Translations under genes and position numbers: made by a program | Source of the DNA: Climacium dendroides | Taxonomy: Eukaryota > Streptophyta > Bryopsida > Hypnales > Climaciaceae | Length of the DNA: 64,000 bases | NCBI GenBank assembly: GCA_950106755.1 | Contig: OX467091.1 | Location: 6,155,538-6,219,537 of the forward strand | Direction: 5' to 3' | Part shown: piece by piece, positions 48,700 through 60,360 of the stretch | Layout: every line of letters starts with the position of its first letter | How positions within the stretch are numbered: the first letter of the stretch is position 1 | The notes under the pieces: generated by a model | Told to the model about the DNA's origin: nothing | The model's database searches: none | The model's input: only the letters and a program-made list of their open reading frames with translations

Positions 48700-49294
48700 T
48701 CACAGGGGGTGCACTACAAAGGAAGTTATGGATGAGGAGCGACCAAACCCTAACTACCCATTTCTACTTTTCTTAATTACTTTCTAATAAACTATAATTT
48801 CAACCTACAATTTTGAGCTCTGTTTAACAATGTCTATAGGTTTCTATTGCCAAAAATTTCAATCCTAAATAACATGTGATACATTATCTAGAAAGGATTG
48901 AAAAATAAACTAAAATGGCATGTTTTTCAACTAAAATATTTATAGAGATCACATGAAGATGACTATTGTATCAATATTTAGCCAAAATAAACTTTCAGTA
49001 GAAAGCTATTTTATAGAATTTTTTTTCATTTTTCAAATTTTTTTTTCTTATATAATATAGGGGTGTGAGTTATTTTTAGCTTTATAGTGTATCTTTTTTC
49101 TTCTAAAATTTGTAAATAATTATTATTAACATAAAAAAATACCAATAATTTAGAACATAAACTTTCAAAGTAGGAAAATCTATTCATATATTTTTTTTTA
49201 GAAATAAAATAAAATAAAATTTTAGGATATAATATAGGGGGTCCAAAATTTGGTCACTCCTCACCCATGAACTTCCTTTGTAGTGCACCCCCAG
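48700..49294. mobile_element. hAT-like MITE, ~595 bp
   Basis: Long terminal inverted repeats: GGGGGTGCACTACAAAGGAA at left, and the inverse at right ending GTAGTGCACCCCCAG. The homology extends about 45 bp (GTTATGGATGAGGAG). The outer 8 bp are GACCAGAA (48692-48699) and GACCAAAA (49295-49302), a 7/8 match. This size and the CAGGG-like terminus suggest hAT. It is non-coding. Confidence 0.75.
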
Positions 49295-49302
49295 GACCAA
49301 AA

Positions 49303-51040
49303 TAGGTAGCTCATGAAAATCAAGCTATCACAAATACGGATGTGGTCAGAAAATTAGGGAAAAATTGTAGCATAGAGACCATGTTCTGTAGAAAGGCACC
49401 TACAATGATTCATGGACAGCAATGCAAGGATTGGAATTTTGTGGACCTTGTAATGAATATAGTTTTGATAGGGAAGAAAGTAGGGATTATTTTGAAGTGG
49501 CCCAACAATGCCCACAACATACCAGGGGTGAAACATACTAACTCTTTCGGTACTTGTCCGCACATGGTGCTGTGAACAAATAAGTTATAATAACATTACT
49601 ATATGCATTAGTGTCAGAGAGGTTGATGTCTATTGATGTCATCAACAACCTTGTTTATGGCCTTGGTCTTCGGACAACACATTCCACAACAATGGCCACA
49701 CTCACTGGCGCTCTCATAGGCATAAACAAATCCGGTAATGCTATTGTATGTAATCCCAAAAAACACAAACCTATTGGAGTACAGACTTGAAGTGCACAAC
49801 CATACAGAAAATCAACTACTTCCAAGAAATATAGTGTAATAGGCATTATATATGCTTCCAAATATTTACACTAAAACATAGTCATGGTGATGCCTTTACT
49901 TCAAGTTATATACATGGATATGTGTTATAAAATTAGAAGGCCTCTTTGGCATTGCAATATGGATAGCTTGAAGGCCTTTACATACATTGCATTCCTTGTT
50001 GAATCCAACTTTGAAATTCTAATCATCAGGCAACTGCAAGATTGTTTTCTTCAATTTCTCAACCTTTGGCAGTTCATTTACCTTGTTTGGTCCATCTCCC
50101 TAAGTTCATGTCAATCACAAAGTAAAAAATGAAGTCATTCTAAGAAATTTGAAAATGAAAGCACGTCTTTATATTTGTATGGCAAAAGCTTCAACTACTA
50201 CTATAGTCATATGGAGTTCACAACAATGAGTAGTTCATGGCAATGAGTACCACCCACGGTACCACCGTGTACTATGAGTGCGAGAGATTAAGGAGGAATC
50301 AGAACATCTTGTACAAAATGTAACAAATAAAAGCTTTGCATAGAAAGAACGTGTACCTAAACCTCTTTATCAAGTCTGCCTACAACTACTATAGAGAAGT
50401 TGTCCACAACTTTTTCCTTCATGGTATATCATGTTTAGACTACAAATATGCGATTGTGTACAATGACTTTTCTTGCTCAAAATTGCCAAATAAAAAATTG
50501 TACCTTATGTCCGATAGCCATAAAGCACCTTTATGTCTTAATCTCCAAGGCTATAGATAAATACTATACTAGCCATAAGCCCATAACGTAGAAAGCAACA
50601 AATTTTGAAGGGTATGCAAGCAGACAATGTCCTTCCTATAGAAAACCAACATGACCTTGAGAACCACCTACCACTAACCTTGGCACCTTTTAAGTTTTAA
50701 TACAATGTTATTTCTATTATTAAAAAATAAAATTGACAAAAGAACATCATGTATGTAATGTAAACAGTTGTTTGACTCTCTAAACTTCCGTTCACAATAA
50801 CAACTTATAGATGAGGAACCTCGGAAAAAACATGTATAAACAAAAACCTTTGTACATTCTTAGTGAAGAAAAGTAATAATGACTTTTATTGTGACTAATA
50901 TTGTTTATATTGACAATGGCAATTGAAGTTTGCTATGAGCATCACTTTCTATACATGTTGCAACCTTAATAACATCTTACAACTCCAAATAGCCTCTAGA
51001 AGCCTTTCACAGTTTAATGGGCTCACTATGCTTTACTTCT
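49303..51040. other. AT-rich intergenic stretch, no supported gene
   Basis: Frames up to 82 codons exist on both strands (for example 49342-49575 and 49884-50132) but none shows a domain or a coherent reading across stops. Possibly an old, unrecognisable pseudogene. Confidence 0.4.
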
Positions 51041-51049
51041 AGTATTACT

Positions 51050-51410
51050 TGGATCATAACTCATTAACATTGCATATGCCTGTGAACTTCCAATTCTTCA
51101 CTTGGGACTCATGGTCTTCTTTTTTTCCTCAATCTTGCAATTTAAGTTACAATTATACGCAAAAATCCTAAAAAGAGTGTAAAACCAAAGTTTTTAGCAT
51201 TATTTTAGTGTTTTACTCATTATCCTAATATTTTAATAATATTTTTAATTTTACCAAATGCCAATGTGGCATTTGGTCCTAAATAGACTTTTACCCCAAT
51301 GGGTAGTCTCCCGATGGATTCTCCAAGATAGGTTTTGATTTCTCCATCTCATCGATAAAATAATAGAAATCCCAATTGTTAGCATGCAAGTGTCACTTTC
51401 TCAAAATGAG
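51050..51410. repeat. Dispersed repeat, copy 3 (partial)
   Basis: CACTTGGGACTCAT, AAAAATCCTAAAAAGAGTG, GCATTTGGTCCTAAATAGA and TAGAAATCCCAATTGTTAGC match 3340-3720 in order. Confidence 0.6.
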
Positions 51411-51418
51411 TTAGTAGA

Positions 51419-51581
51419 CACTACTAGAGAATTTTGTTTTTCTGTTGTTTTGATCGCGTTGATCTGGTCAAAATCTGACAGAAATCTGTTGAAATCTATT
51501 GAAATCAACAGATTTCTGTCAGATTTTGACCGGATCAACGCGACCAAAAGCATTTAATGGAGGTATTACTCCTTACTAGTG
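51419..51581. mobile_element. CACTA-type MITE with near-perfect hairpin
   Basis: It begins CACTACTAG and ends TTACTAGTG. Between them TTTTGATCGCGTTGATCTGG and its continuation fold back on TTTTGACCGGATCAACGCGA as a ~50-bp arm with a short loop. The flanking triplets (AGA and CTA) do not match. It shares ends and internal words (AACAGATTTCTGT) with the MITE at 53886. Confidence 0.75.
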
Positions 51582-51599
51582 CTACCGCCTTTGGATGTC

Positions 51600-52734
51600 A
51601 CCCCATTCCATACTATGTCCATTGTATATTTGTTATTTTCACATTAGGACTTATAACTTAAGATACATCAAGAATGGCCTAGCAAAGAACGAGATTCTAT
51701 CCAACAGATATTACAAGACACACACAAGTGTCCTATACTGCCTTGGACTTGATGGTGAAATTATATCACCAACCTTGAATCATCAAGACTCACCAAGGTT
51801 TTAAGAAGAAGTGCAAAGAGAGACCAACCTCTCCCATGGTACTCTCTGTAGGATTCAACAACCCTCTTTTCTTTGTTGGTCAAAGAAACTTCCAAAATCC
51901 ACATTGATTTTAGAAAACCACCCATTTCCAACCGAAATCACCAACTAAAGTTACAACCCTGTATGGACTTTCAAACTTCCAAATGGTATAATTTTGCAAC
52001 CAGACCTTTAAATCCCATGTACAAGCTCATTTTAAATATTTACATAACAAATAAATGTCTATGGAATTATCACTTGTTCTATTTGGCCAAGTTCTCACAA
52101 AGTTATGGCCCTCGAAAGATTCACGTTTACTAAGAGCAGCATCATACTTTCATCATGGTATTTCTCTTGGCCATAACTTTGGGCTTATAGCTTAAAACCT
52201 TGTAATGCTTGTCATTATAGCTTACTTATATTTTTGATTTTCCAATGATATGCTATATGACATATTTCCATGAAGAATTCATTGAAAACCTCTCACTCTT
52301 AGTCCTTAAGTGTCTTGGCGCCACTAGAATACCATCAACTTTGAACAGCCATAACTTTTAGCCAACTAGTCCAAATCATGCGTTCTTGGGACATTGAAAG
52401 TGTCTATTCAAGAGCTTTTCAAAAATGTAAGATAATTTACCATGCTCTTTTAATTCAAGGTGTTATTGCACCCTATTTGCTCAGGAGTCTCTCATTTCTC
52501 CTTTTTTAAATTTTTGCAAGGATTGAAAAATCACCTCCAAGGTCCCCCTTTTCACTAAGGCATTCTAAGAAGATAGGGGTGTGACAACACACCTACAATG
52601 CATCCATAAGAAACATGTCTCATAAGACAAACAACTAGCAGCTACAATCATCAATGTAAAGAATATTGCGTGCAGTGAAAGCAATTGCTCATATGTAGAT
52701 AGATGCCTTTGCACTGCAAATAACTGAGATTTGT
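51600..52734. other. Intergenic stretch without a supported gene
   Basis: Short frames only (for example 51595-51804 and 51873-52133), with no domain or transposon end. It ends at the GTGGA duplication of the Gypsy element. Confidence 0.4.
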
Positions 52735-52739
52735 GTGGA

Positions 52740-52974
52740 TGTTACGACTATGTCGTATCCCTGGACTTAGTTACTCACTAGAACCCTAGTAGTTATGACG
52801 GTTTCCCGTTCAAGCTCCAACATGGCTATTTAATCCCAGTGAGGGGGGATTGTCCCTCACTCAACCTATTGTGAAATACAGTTGAAACATCTTGTCAATC
52901 TCGTCGATACCGAACTGTCTGTAAATCTCAGTGAAGCATCGACAGAAATCCGTTTTCGATTCCTTACCGTAACA
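52740..52974 (+). repeat. 5' LTR
   Basis: 235 bp, bounded by TG...CA. It is paired with 58325-58559, which is the same length. Confidence 0.95.
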
Positions 52975-53014
52975 TTAGGTTGAGTCTCCAAATTTGTTCC
53001 TGCTTCACTGACGG

Positions 53015-53026
53015 TGGTATCAGATC
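53015..53026 (+). other. Primer-binding site candidate (initiator tRNA-Met type)
   Basis: TGGTATCAGATC matches the usual TGGTATCAGAGC complement of plant initiator tRNA-Met except near its 3' end. It lies 40 bp after the LTR instead of directly after it. Confidence 0.6.
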
Positions 53027-53124
53027 CTTGCTGTAGCGCGTCGGAGCTGTCTCTCTGTGGTGTGACTGCTGGGATCTGGTGTGGTGCGGCTGTCAGAGTG
53101 GGCTCGGGAAGGTGTCACCAAGCC

Positions 53125-54408
53125 ATGGATCGAGAGAACTCGGGTGCAGCTGTAGGGCTTCCGGCTCTGGAGGAGCTGGGATCTGATTTGGCACTTTTTA
53201 TTCGGCAGCAAGTACAGTCTGTACTTCGGGAAGCGATTCCCCAATTTATTCAGCAGATGTCAGAGTCATCGATTCCATTGCGGGATTCCAGTTTGCCCAC
53301 GGAGGAAAGGGAGAGGGGGCGGCTGAGTCATCCAGGGGAGAGAAATTATGACTTTCGAGAATCGGAACGCAAAGAGTTAAAAATAGCGGCACCAGAGAAA
53401 TTCTCCAGCAGAAAAGGAGGCGAAGTCTATAAATGGTTCGCTCAACTACGACTGGTTTTCAAAGGTAAACCTCAAACATATTGTAACGACGAAGATAAAA
53501 TTGCGTATGCACTGTCTTACCTCACAGGAGCAACCCAGAGCTGGGCTATGCCTATTCTCCAAGCCCTTGATGAAGATCGGCTGCATGAATTGTTGCATGA
53601 TTATGATCGTTTCCGTGAGGCAATAATTTCTGTTTATGGGGATATGGATCGAAGAAGTACCGCTGAAGATCGTTTTGGAAAAATCAAGCAAACAGGATCG
53701 GTGTCCGCCTATATATCAACTTTCAATGAGCATGCGGCACAAGTGGATTGGAATGAATCCAGTCTGGTTGCAAGATTTCGTAATGGCCTCAAAGATGAAG
53801 TTTTGGATTCTATAGCAACAGTTGAAACACAATCGTGCCGGCTTCACGAATGGATGGCTATGGCTACTCGAATTGACGAACGATTCACTACTAGAAAACG
53901 CAAGAATTTCAACAGAACTTTGTTGTTTTGGTCACGTTGTTTCGGTCATTGAACAACAGATTTCTGTTGAAATTAACAGATTTTTGTTAATTTCAACAGA
54001 AATTTGTTGTTTAGTGACCGAATCAACTCAATCGAAACAACAGAATTCTGTTGAAATTCCTACGTTTTCTACTAGTGATTATGGACTCGGCGCCAAGGTC
54101 GTCGTCCTCTTTCTTCTTACTCCACTCCACGAGATCGTGTGGTGCGTGTTCCATCAATTCAAGGGGAATCTGGACCCGTTCCAATGGAGCTCGACGTAAT
54201 GTATGTCACCACTGCCTTGGCACGAACCGCCGCAGAACGTTTGGAATACCAAAGGCAAGGTAAGTGTTGGAGTTGTGGGTTGGTAGGCCATGTCAGATCC
54301 AAATGCCCAACGAATCCCTCGAAGCCACTATCAATTGCAGCTCTTGACAAAACCAGTGATGAAGCTTCAGACTCGGGAAAAGAGAAAGTCCGGGACTGGG
54401 CACATTGA
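53125..54408 (+). pseudogene. Gypsy gag, split by a MITE
   Basis: It starts at ATG 53125 (the frame is open from 53014). The capsid-type region has APEKFSSRKGGEVYKWFAQL and a helical domain to RIDERF at about 53885. The MITE at 53886-54077 interrupts it. Beyond it, skipping the MITE and one ATT copy, the frame continues in phase through a basic segment and PVPMELD to a CCHC zinc knuckle (CWSCGLVGHVRSKC) at 54267-54308, ending near 54408. Family role: nucleocapsid and particle protein. The gag end overlaps the start of pol in another frame. Confidence 0.88.
53886..54077. mobile_element. CACTA-type MITE inside Gypsy gag, 192 bp
   Basis: The ends are CACTACTAGAAAACG and, inverted, the same (CGTTTTCTACTAGTG). 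The 3-bp duplication ATT is at 53883-53885 and 54078-54080. The interior is a self-complementary set of TTTCAACAGAA / TTCTGTTGAAA words. Its terminus resembles CACTATAAGAAAAC of the large CACTA element. Confidence 0.93.
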
Positions 54409-57400
54409 CTCGGTACCCGGGATGGATACAAACAGCGGCTGCCACAATGATGGCATGGGAACCGGACAAAGAAGAAATTGATCTTCAACTCTCTACGAAA
54501 TTGAGTAATGCTAGTAGCCAGTTTAGTGCGCCTCTCTTTCTACGAGCTACGACAGACTGGGATTCTCATTTAGTGCTGGAGTGTGCAATAAATTCGATAA
54601 GAGCTCACAGCCTTGTGGACTCAGGAGCTACGGGGATATTTGTAAATCCACAATTTGCTCAGGAATGCCAAGCAGAGATCAAATCCAAAATAATCCCTCG
54701 AGAAGTCAGGGTTATTGATGGACGAATCATTAATTCGGGTTTAATTACGGAAGAAGCGATTTTGCAGTTGGACATGGGGAGTCACCAGGAGATTCTCATG
54801 GCGGATATAACAAACACGGGGAGGTATCCACTCATTTTGGGGACGCCTTGGCTTGGGCGGCTTGGGCGGCATGACCCTACAATCCGCTGGGCCTAGAAGT
54901 CCGTAGTGTTTGACTCGGCATATTGTCAGCAAGCTTGTGGAAAGAAGCCAGGAAAAGCACAGGTCGCAGGTTGCATCTCTGCACTGCAGGCCTGGGAGCG
55001 CGGGCCGAAGCCGATGGGGGAGGGAGTTACCTCGGCAAGTGAGCTATTAGCTCGGGAAGTCCGGAATGGACCCACCAACAGCGTGGCGTCAGCACCGGCA
55101 TCGGAAGAAAGAATACCGCAGACTATAGGGACGGCCGGGCGACTTTCAGCTGCAGCTGAACCGTACAAACCAGTCTTAGTAGAGGAAGGAGTAGAGTTGA
55201 GGGGGAGACAGGCTCCCAAATATTCTATCGTTAATGCTGTAGGCTTCCGTCTCTTTGCTAAACATGCTGAACTCTATGCGTTAGAAGTGACGGAATTACC
55301 AACTGTCATTGAGAAGGAAGGATCACTGGGGGGACAGATTCTTGCGGTGTATCAAGATCTAAAAGGGGCTTTCAGTGAGGAAGCAGCTAATAAGCTCCCC
55401 AACCATGGGCCATCGGATATGAAAATCGATTTTAAAGAAGGTCAGGAGCCCCGAAACACTGGATTGAGGCCCATGTCGCCAGTGGAATTAGAGGAGCTGC
55501 GCTGAAATCTCGAAGAAAATTTGGATAAGGGTTGGATTCGCCGATCTAAATCTTCGGTGTCAGCACCAATTGTGTTTGCCAGGAAGAAAGATGGGTCTAT
55601 TCGAGTATGCGCGGATTATAGGAATCTCAATAAAGTCACGGTACGGAATCGTTACCCGTTACCATTAATTCCAGAACTTACTGACCGACTGGTAGGAGCA
55701 ACTATTTTTACCAAGTTAGATGTACAGCAGGCATATCATAGGATTCGTATGGCGTCCGGCCATGAATTTAATACAACATTTAAAACTCGTTATGGCCTTT
55801 TTGAGTATTTAGTGATGCCATTTGGGTTGACTAACGCTCCAGCGCAATTTCAAGCTCACATGCAATCTATTTTCAGTGACTTGTTGGATATCCCAGTAGT
55901 GATCTACTTGGACAATATTCTTATATTTTCCAAAGATATAGAAGAACATCAATTGGTTGTTCGTGAAGTCCTTAAAAGATTATAACAAAATGGACTTTAT
56001 GCAAAAATTTCTAAATGCGAGTTTCACCAAGAATCAGTGGAATTCTTGGGCATGATTGTCACAGCAAAAGGCTTGGAGATGTGTTGGGATAAAATACAGG
56101 CTCTTCAAGAGTGGCCTACACCAACTACACTCAAGGAAGTCCAAGCTTTCTTGGGGTTTTCGAATTTTTATTGTCGCTTCATTCCTGACTATGCAAAAAT
56201 TGCGCTTCCCCTTACAAGGCTCACACGCAAAGACAATGCATTTGAATGGACCCCACTTACTAACAGTGCATTTAATGAACTTCGGTCTCGTTTTCTTCGG
56301 GCTCCGGTATTACTTCATCCAAATTTTCACCATCCTTTTATAGTGGAGACAAATGCATCAGATATGGCCACCAGCGGTATTTTATCACAAAGGGGGGAGG
56401 ATGGTCATCTACATCCCTGTGCGTACCGTAGTTCAAAGATGTCCCCTGTTGAGCAAAATTATGATATATATGACAAAGAGTTGTTAAGTGTGGTGTTAGC
56501 TTTTCAAGACTGGCGAGTATATCTTGAAGGTTCGCCACACCAAATCTGGGTGTTTTGGGATCACAAGAATTTAGAGCATTTTCTAACTACAAAGCAATTG
56601 AATCGACGGCAAGCGCGATGGTCTGAGTTTCTTTCCGGGTTTGATTTTCAAATTCAACATAGATTGGGATCATTAAATAGTAGAACTGATATGCTATCTA
56701 GAAGAATAGATTGCACCAAGGAAGACAGTAAAATCTCAAGACCACTATTGAAACTAGCTATGTTAGAGGCATGTGAATCAATATGGAGTGATGAAATTAT
56801 TAATGAAAACATTAAAACAGCTATTATGGAGGATGACACTCTTCAATCTACATTGGCATTTTTTACAAACGGGCCCGACAAGGCCCCTATAGATCTTCGC
56901 CGCCGGTTTGATGCATATAAATATATAGAAGGCATTCTTTATTTCCGTGACAAAATATTTGTGCCACACGACGAAGAAATCAAACGACAAATATTACGTT
57001 CCAGGCATGATGCCCCAACGGCCGGACATCAAGGGAGAGCCAAAACAATGGATCTGGTGGCAAGGAATTTTTATTGGCCAACCATGAGAAGGTATGTTCA
57101 TCGATATGTGGACGGATGTGACATATGTCAACACTCAAAGCCTAGACACCATGGCCGTTACGGGCTATTACAGCCTATTTCACCGGCCAAGTCCCCATGG
57201 AAACGAGTAACAGCCGATTTCATTGTAAAATTACCAATTAGTAAAGGTTATGATTCTATTATGGTTGTAGTGGACAAAAATACAAAATTAGGCCATTTAT
57301 TCCTACTAATGAAACAATTGACTCTAATGGCATGGCTACTTTATATCTTAACCACATTTGGAAACATCATGGGACACCAGAGGAAATAATTTCTGATTGT

Positions 57401-58285
57401 GGCTCAATTTTTATATCTAAGTTTATGAGGCGTTTGTGTGAACTTCTTTGTATTCGCCCTTCTCCCACAACAGCTTTCCATCCACAATCAGATGGCCAGA
57501 CGGAGCGCATTAACCAGATATTAGAACAATATTTACGAATGTTTACAAATACAAGACAAAATGATTGGTCAGATCTATTACCTATAGCAGAATTTGCTTA
57601 TAATAATTCACTACATTCGGCTACAGGATTTTCACCTTTTTACGCCATTTATGGGTACAATCCAACGCTATCGTTCACGACCCCCACAACGTCAACAGTT
57701 CCAGCAGCAGAAGAAAGAATTCGACAACTACACGAGATACATGAAGAAGTTAAAGTATTAATTCAAATAGCAAATGACCAAGCTAAAAGGCATTATGACC
57801 GTGGTGTTCAGGAACAACCAATTTTTAGGATTGGTGAAAAGGTTCTATTACGACATGATAACATCACCACAACGGCACCATCAAAGACATTAGCTGCAAA
57901 ATTCTTAGGGCCATTTACTATAGTCTCTAAAATTTCGGATGTAGTATATCAATTAAGATTACCTAAAGCACTTCGTATCCATAATGTTTTCCATGTATCA
58001 CAATTGGAAGCTTATCGCCCAGACACAATTATAGGACGCAAGCTAAAACCACCTCCGCCAATTATGACCCCGGAGGGGGACTTAGAGTGGGAGGTTCATA
58101 AGATTTTGGATTCTAGAAGAACCGGCCGTTGGAAAAAACTACAATATTTAGTCCAATGGGAGGGTTATGGCCCGGAGCAGAATTCCTGGGAACCGGTGGA
58201 CAATTTGAAGAACACTCCCGATGCAGTGGAAGAGTTTCATAATCTTCATCCTGATACACCAGGTTTGAACGACTTCACTTCATGA
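54405..58285 (+). pseudogene. Gypsy pol: protease, RT, RNase H, integrase, chromodomain
   Basis: One frame from 54405 to about 57296, then +1, to 58285. The protease motif is LVDSGATGIF (near 54612). The RT has [11 protein letters not shown] and the catalytic box as YLDN (55905-55916), where the family has YLDD. The RNase H start reads ETNASD (56346-56363), where the family has ETDASD. Integrase shows an HHCC finger (TAGHQGRAK, CDICQHSK), then TADF, SDCGSIF and QTERINQILEQYL. The C-terminal chromodomain reads WEVHKILDSRR, YLVQWEGYGPEQNSWEP. Stops are at 54892-54894 (TAG), 55503 (TGA) and 55983 (TAA). A one-base loss near 57296 shifts the frame just before integrase residue D2. Both active-site changes are D to N, single G-to-A transitions. 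Confidence 0.93.
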
Positions 58286-58308
58286 AAACACACAAGAAAT
58301 TAGAACCT

Positions 58309-58321
58309 AAAAGGGGGGGGG
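58309..58321 (+). other. Polypurine tract
   Basis: AAAAGGGGGGGGG, three bases before the 3' LTR start, in the position used to prime plus-strand DNA synthesis. Confidence 0.85.
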
Positions 58322-58324
58322 TAA

Positions 58325-58559
58325 TGTTACGACTACGTCGTATCCCTGGACTTAGTTACTCACTAGAACCCTGGTAGTTATGACGGTTTCCCGTTCAAGT
58401 TCCAACATAGCTATTTAATCCCAGTGAGGGGGGATTGTTCCTCACTCAACCTATTGTGAAATACAGTTGAAACATCTTGTCAATCTCGTCGATACCGAAT
58501 TGTCTGTAAATCTCAGTGAAGCATCGACTGAAATCCGTTTTCAATTCCTTACCGTAATA
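58325..58559 (+). repeat. 3' LTR
   Basis: 235 bp, starts TGTTACGACTACGTCG and ends CCGTAATA (final CA to TA). Directly followed by the GTGGA duplication. Confidence 0.95.
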
Positions 58560-58564
58560 GTGGA

Positions 58565-58845
58565 TTTCATAAAAACAAAAGCAATACTTTTTCCAATTGG
58601 TTGATTGAATGAAAAAATGAACCGCCACCGCCGCCAAACAGAATCAAGACATGCATCCTTTTCTCATAACCTAGGCCTTACAAAACATTTCCATAAGAAG
58701 TACTTGGAAATCAATTCGTGAGATTGTTTTTTGAACCTGCCACTCACATATAGCCTTATACAAGATGTAAAAATTCATCACTATTATATCTAACAAGGAG
58801 AAGAACACCCTATACTACCATTTGTGACTATGCACTTGAGACAAA
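58565..58845. other. Short spacer between Gypsy element and piggyBac relic
   Basis: No supported gene. It may be piggyBac 3' sequence because the transposase reads toward it from the right. Confidence 0.4.
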
Positions 58846-58849
58846 TACA

Positions 58850-59386
58850 CACCTCTCATCTAATTGTGAATGTCGTAACCTCACATAAATGTTGTATAAC
58901 CTTTCAACACAGGGGACGTGGCCACTTGCCTCTCCTTGTCACTTTACCGCCTAGGAACAATTGTCCACTCTTTATCCAGATGGGGCAAAAGGGTATGAAA
59001 AGATGACAATGACGTAACAAATTTATAATTATCCCACACAACATAAGAGATTATTCTACTAGCGTGCGTTCTCAATGCAAAAGTGCCTTGTGGCTTCCAC
59101 ACGAACAACTTCATCTGTAACAAGGCTTTGGAAAAATCTAGGTGATTACTTTTGATAGTACATGTAGAACAAGTTCCCAAAGTTGCTAGATCCTCTACTA
59201 GCTTCAGTGAAGTGAAGTAATTGTCAGTAACAACAATATAGTTGTGTCCATGGAGACCTTCTAATAATGTCATGACGACATTGTAATCTAATTTGGCACA
59301 TTCTACAACATCTCTTATCAATTGATCCTACTTCTTGGCACTTGTATAAATTTGAAAATCATAAATATATTTTTTTTGGTGTTTGC
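58850..59386 (-). pseudogene. piggyBac transposase relic, C-terminal half
   Basis: Reads leftwards. It starts at the left side of the CACTA insertion with LANTKK, then (after a slip in an 8-A run) YIYDFQIYT. VVMTLLEGLHGHNYIVVTDN and YFTSL follow, with the conserved DNYFTS motif of DDE_Tnp_1_7 including a catalytic aspartate. Next come GTCSTCTIKSNHLDFSK and VWDNYKFVTSLSSFH. Past a stop, another frame gives SPVLKGYTTFM and GYDIHN, matching the family P..L..YN.FM.GVD block. Stops and frameshifts show it is dead. In frame with the N-terminal part at 63234-63590 once the insertion is removed. Confidence 0.85.
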
Positions 59387-60117
59387 TAGTAATATAAAAA
59401 AACTGTGTCTGCTGCAACATCGCAATTTGGACACCCAGACATTGCGCGTGACGCGTTCTATGTCTAGACTGATATCCAATCACTTCATGCTGCTGTGGAC
59501 ATGCCAAAAACATGGTACGTTGCATCAAATTTGTAGGCTCAGCATCGTGATGTCCAAAAAAACATTGGTCAACGGGTAACTTTAGGAGTTGACATGTGGC
59601 TACCACCTAAGCATGGGAAAGCCAGAGTGTCATTTTTTTCATCCATTGCCTGTCTATGATGTGGCATTTGACGTGCAATTGACGTGGCATGCCACGTCAG
59701 TGCTGACGGAATTGGTTGACGTGGCATCCGCGGATGCTAACGTGGCATTTTTAGGGCCACTTGCCTGGTCTGTCTAGCATTTTAGGATGTCTTCTAAGAC
59801 ATCGCTGTGGACGTCCAAGTGTCGTAAATGATGTCAGGTGAAACAGTTGTATGCTGAATGAAATGTCCATCCGAGCGTGTGGAGTTTACACATGCGTGCT
59901 TCTTAAAGCATACCCTGTTATAGGAGATGTCTGCTTGCACAAGCCAGCATAAGTACATGCTGGGGTAGTAAATGGCTTCTTGCATTGTAGGATGTTAGCG
60001 GCGACGTCCACTTGTTTGATCTTCATAGAAAGAGATGCAATTATGAACACACTTATTTTTTGGAACATCTCCTGGAACACATGTATGCATTATATTGGAC
60101 GTTTTAATATTGTCAAT

Positions 60118-60360
60118 GTAGTAATATGCTGTACAAAATATAAAATATGCAATATATCATATGCAATATATAATATATCATATGCAATACAACATATAAA
60201 ATATGTCATACAAAATATTATATATATAATATGCCATACAAAATACACCATACAAAATATATACAACATGCCATACAAAATATACCATACAAAATACAAT
60301 ATATATACAACATGCCATACAAAATACACCATACAATATGCCATACACTATATTTATCAA
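60118..60360. repeat. AT-rich tandem repeat (CATACAAAATA units)
   Basis: About a dozen variants of ATGCCATACAAAATATA and CACCATACAAAATA, with shorter ATATCATATGCAATA units at the start. Open frames across it on both strands are repeat translations. Confidence 0.85.

Larger units (their letters stand above)
52740..58559 (+). mobile_element. Ty3/Gypsy chromovirus, 5,820 bp
   Basis: Two 235-bp LTRs begin TGTTACGACT and end CCGTAACA / CCGTAATA, with a 5-bp duplication GTGGA at 52735-52739 and 58560-58564. Domain order is gag, protease, reverse transcriptase, RNase H, integrase, chromodomain. The LTRs differ at only a handful of sites, nearly all transitions, so insertion is fairly young. A 192-bp MITE sits in gag, and three stops and one frameshift in pol disable it. 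The chromodomain places it among chromoviruses, clade not determined. Confidence 0.97.

Noticed and set aside
49342..50560. Possible gene in 49.3-50.6 kb
   Set aside because: Short unconnected frames with no domain; not supported.
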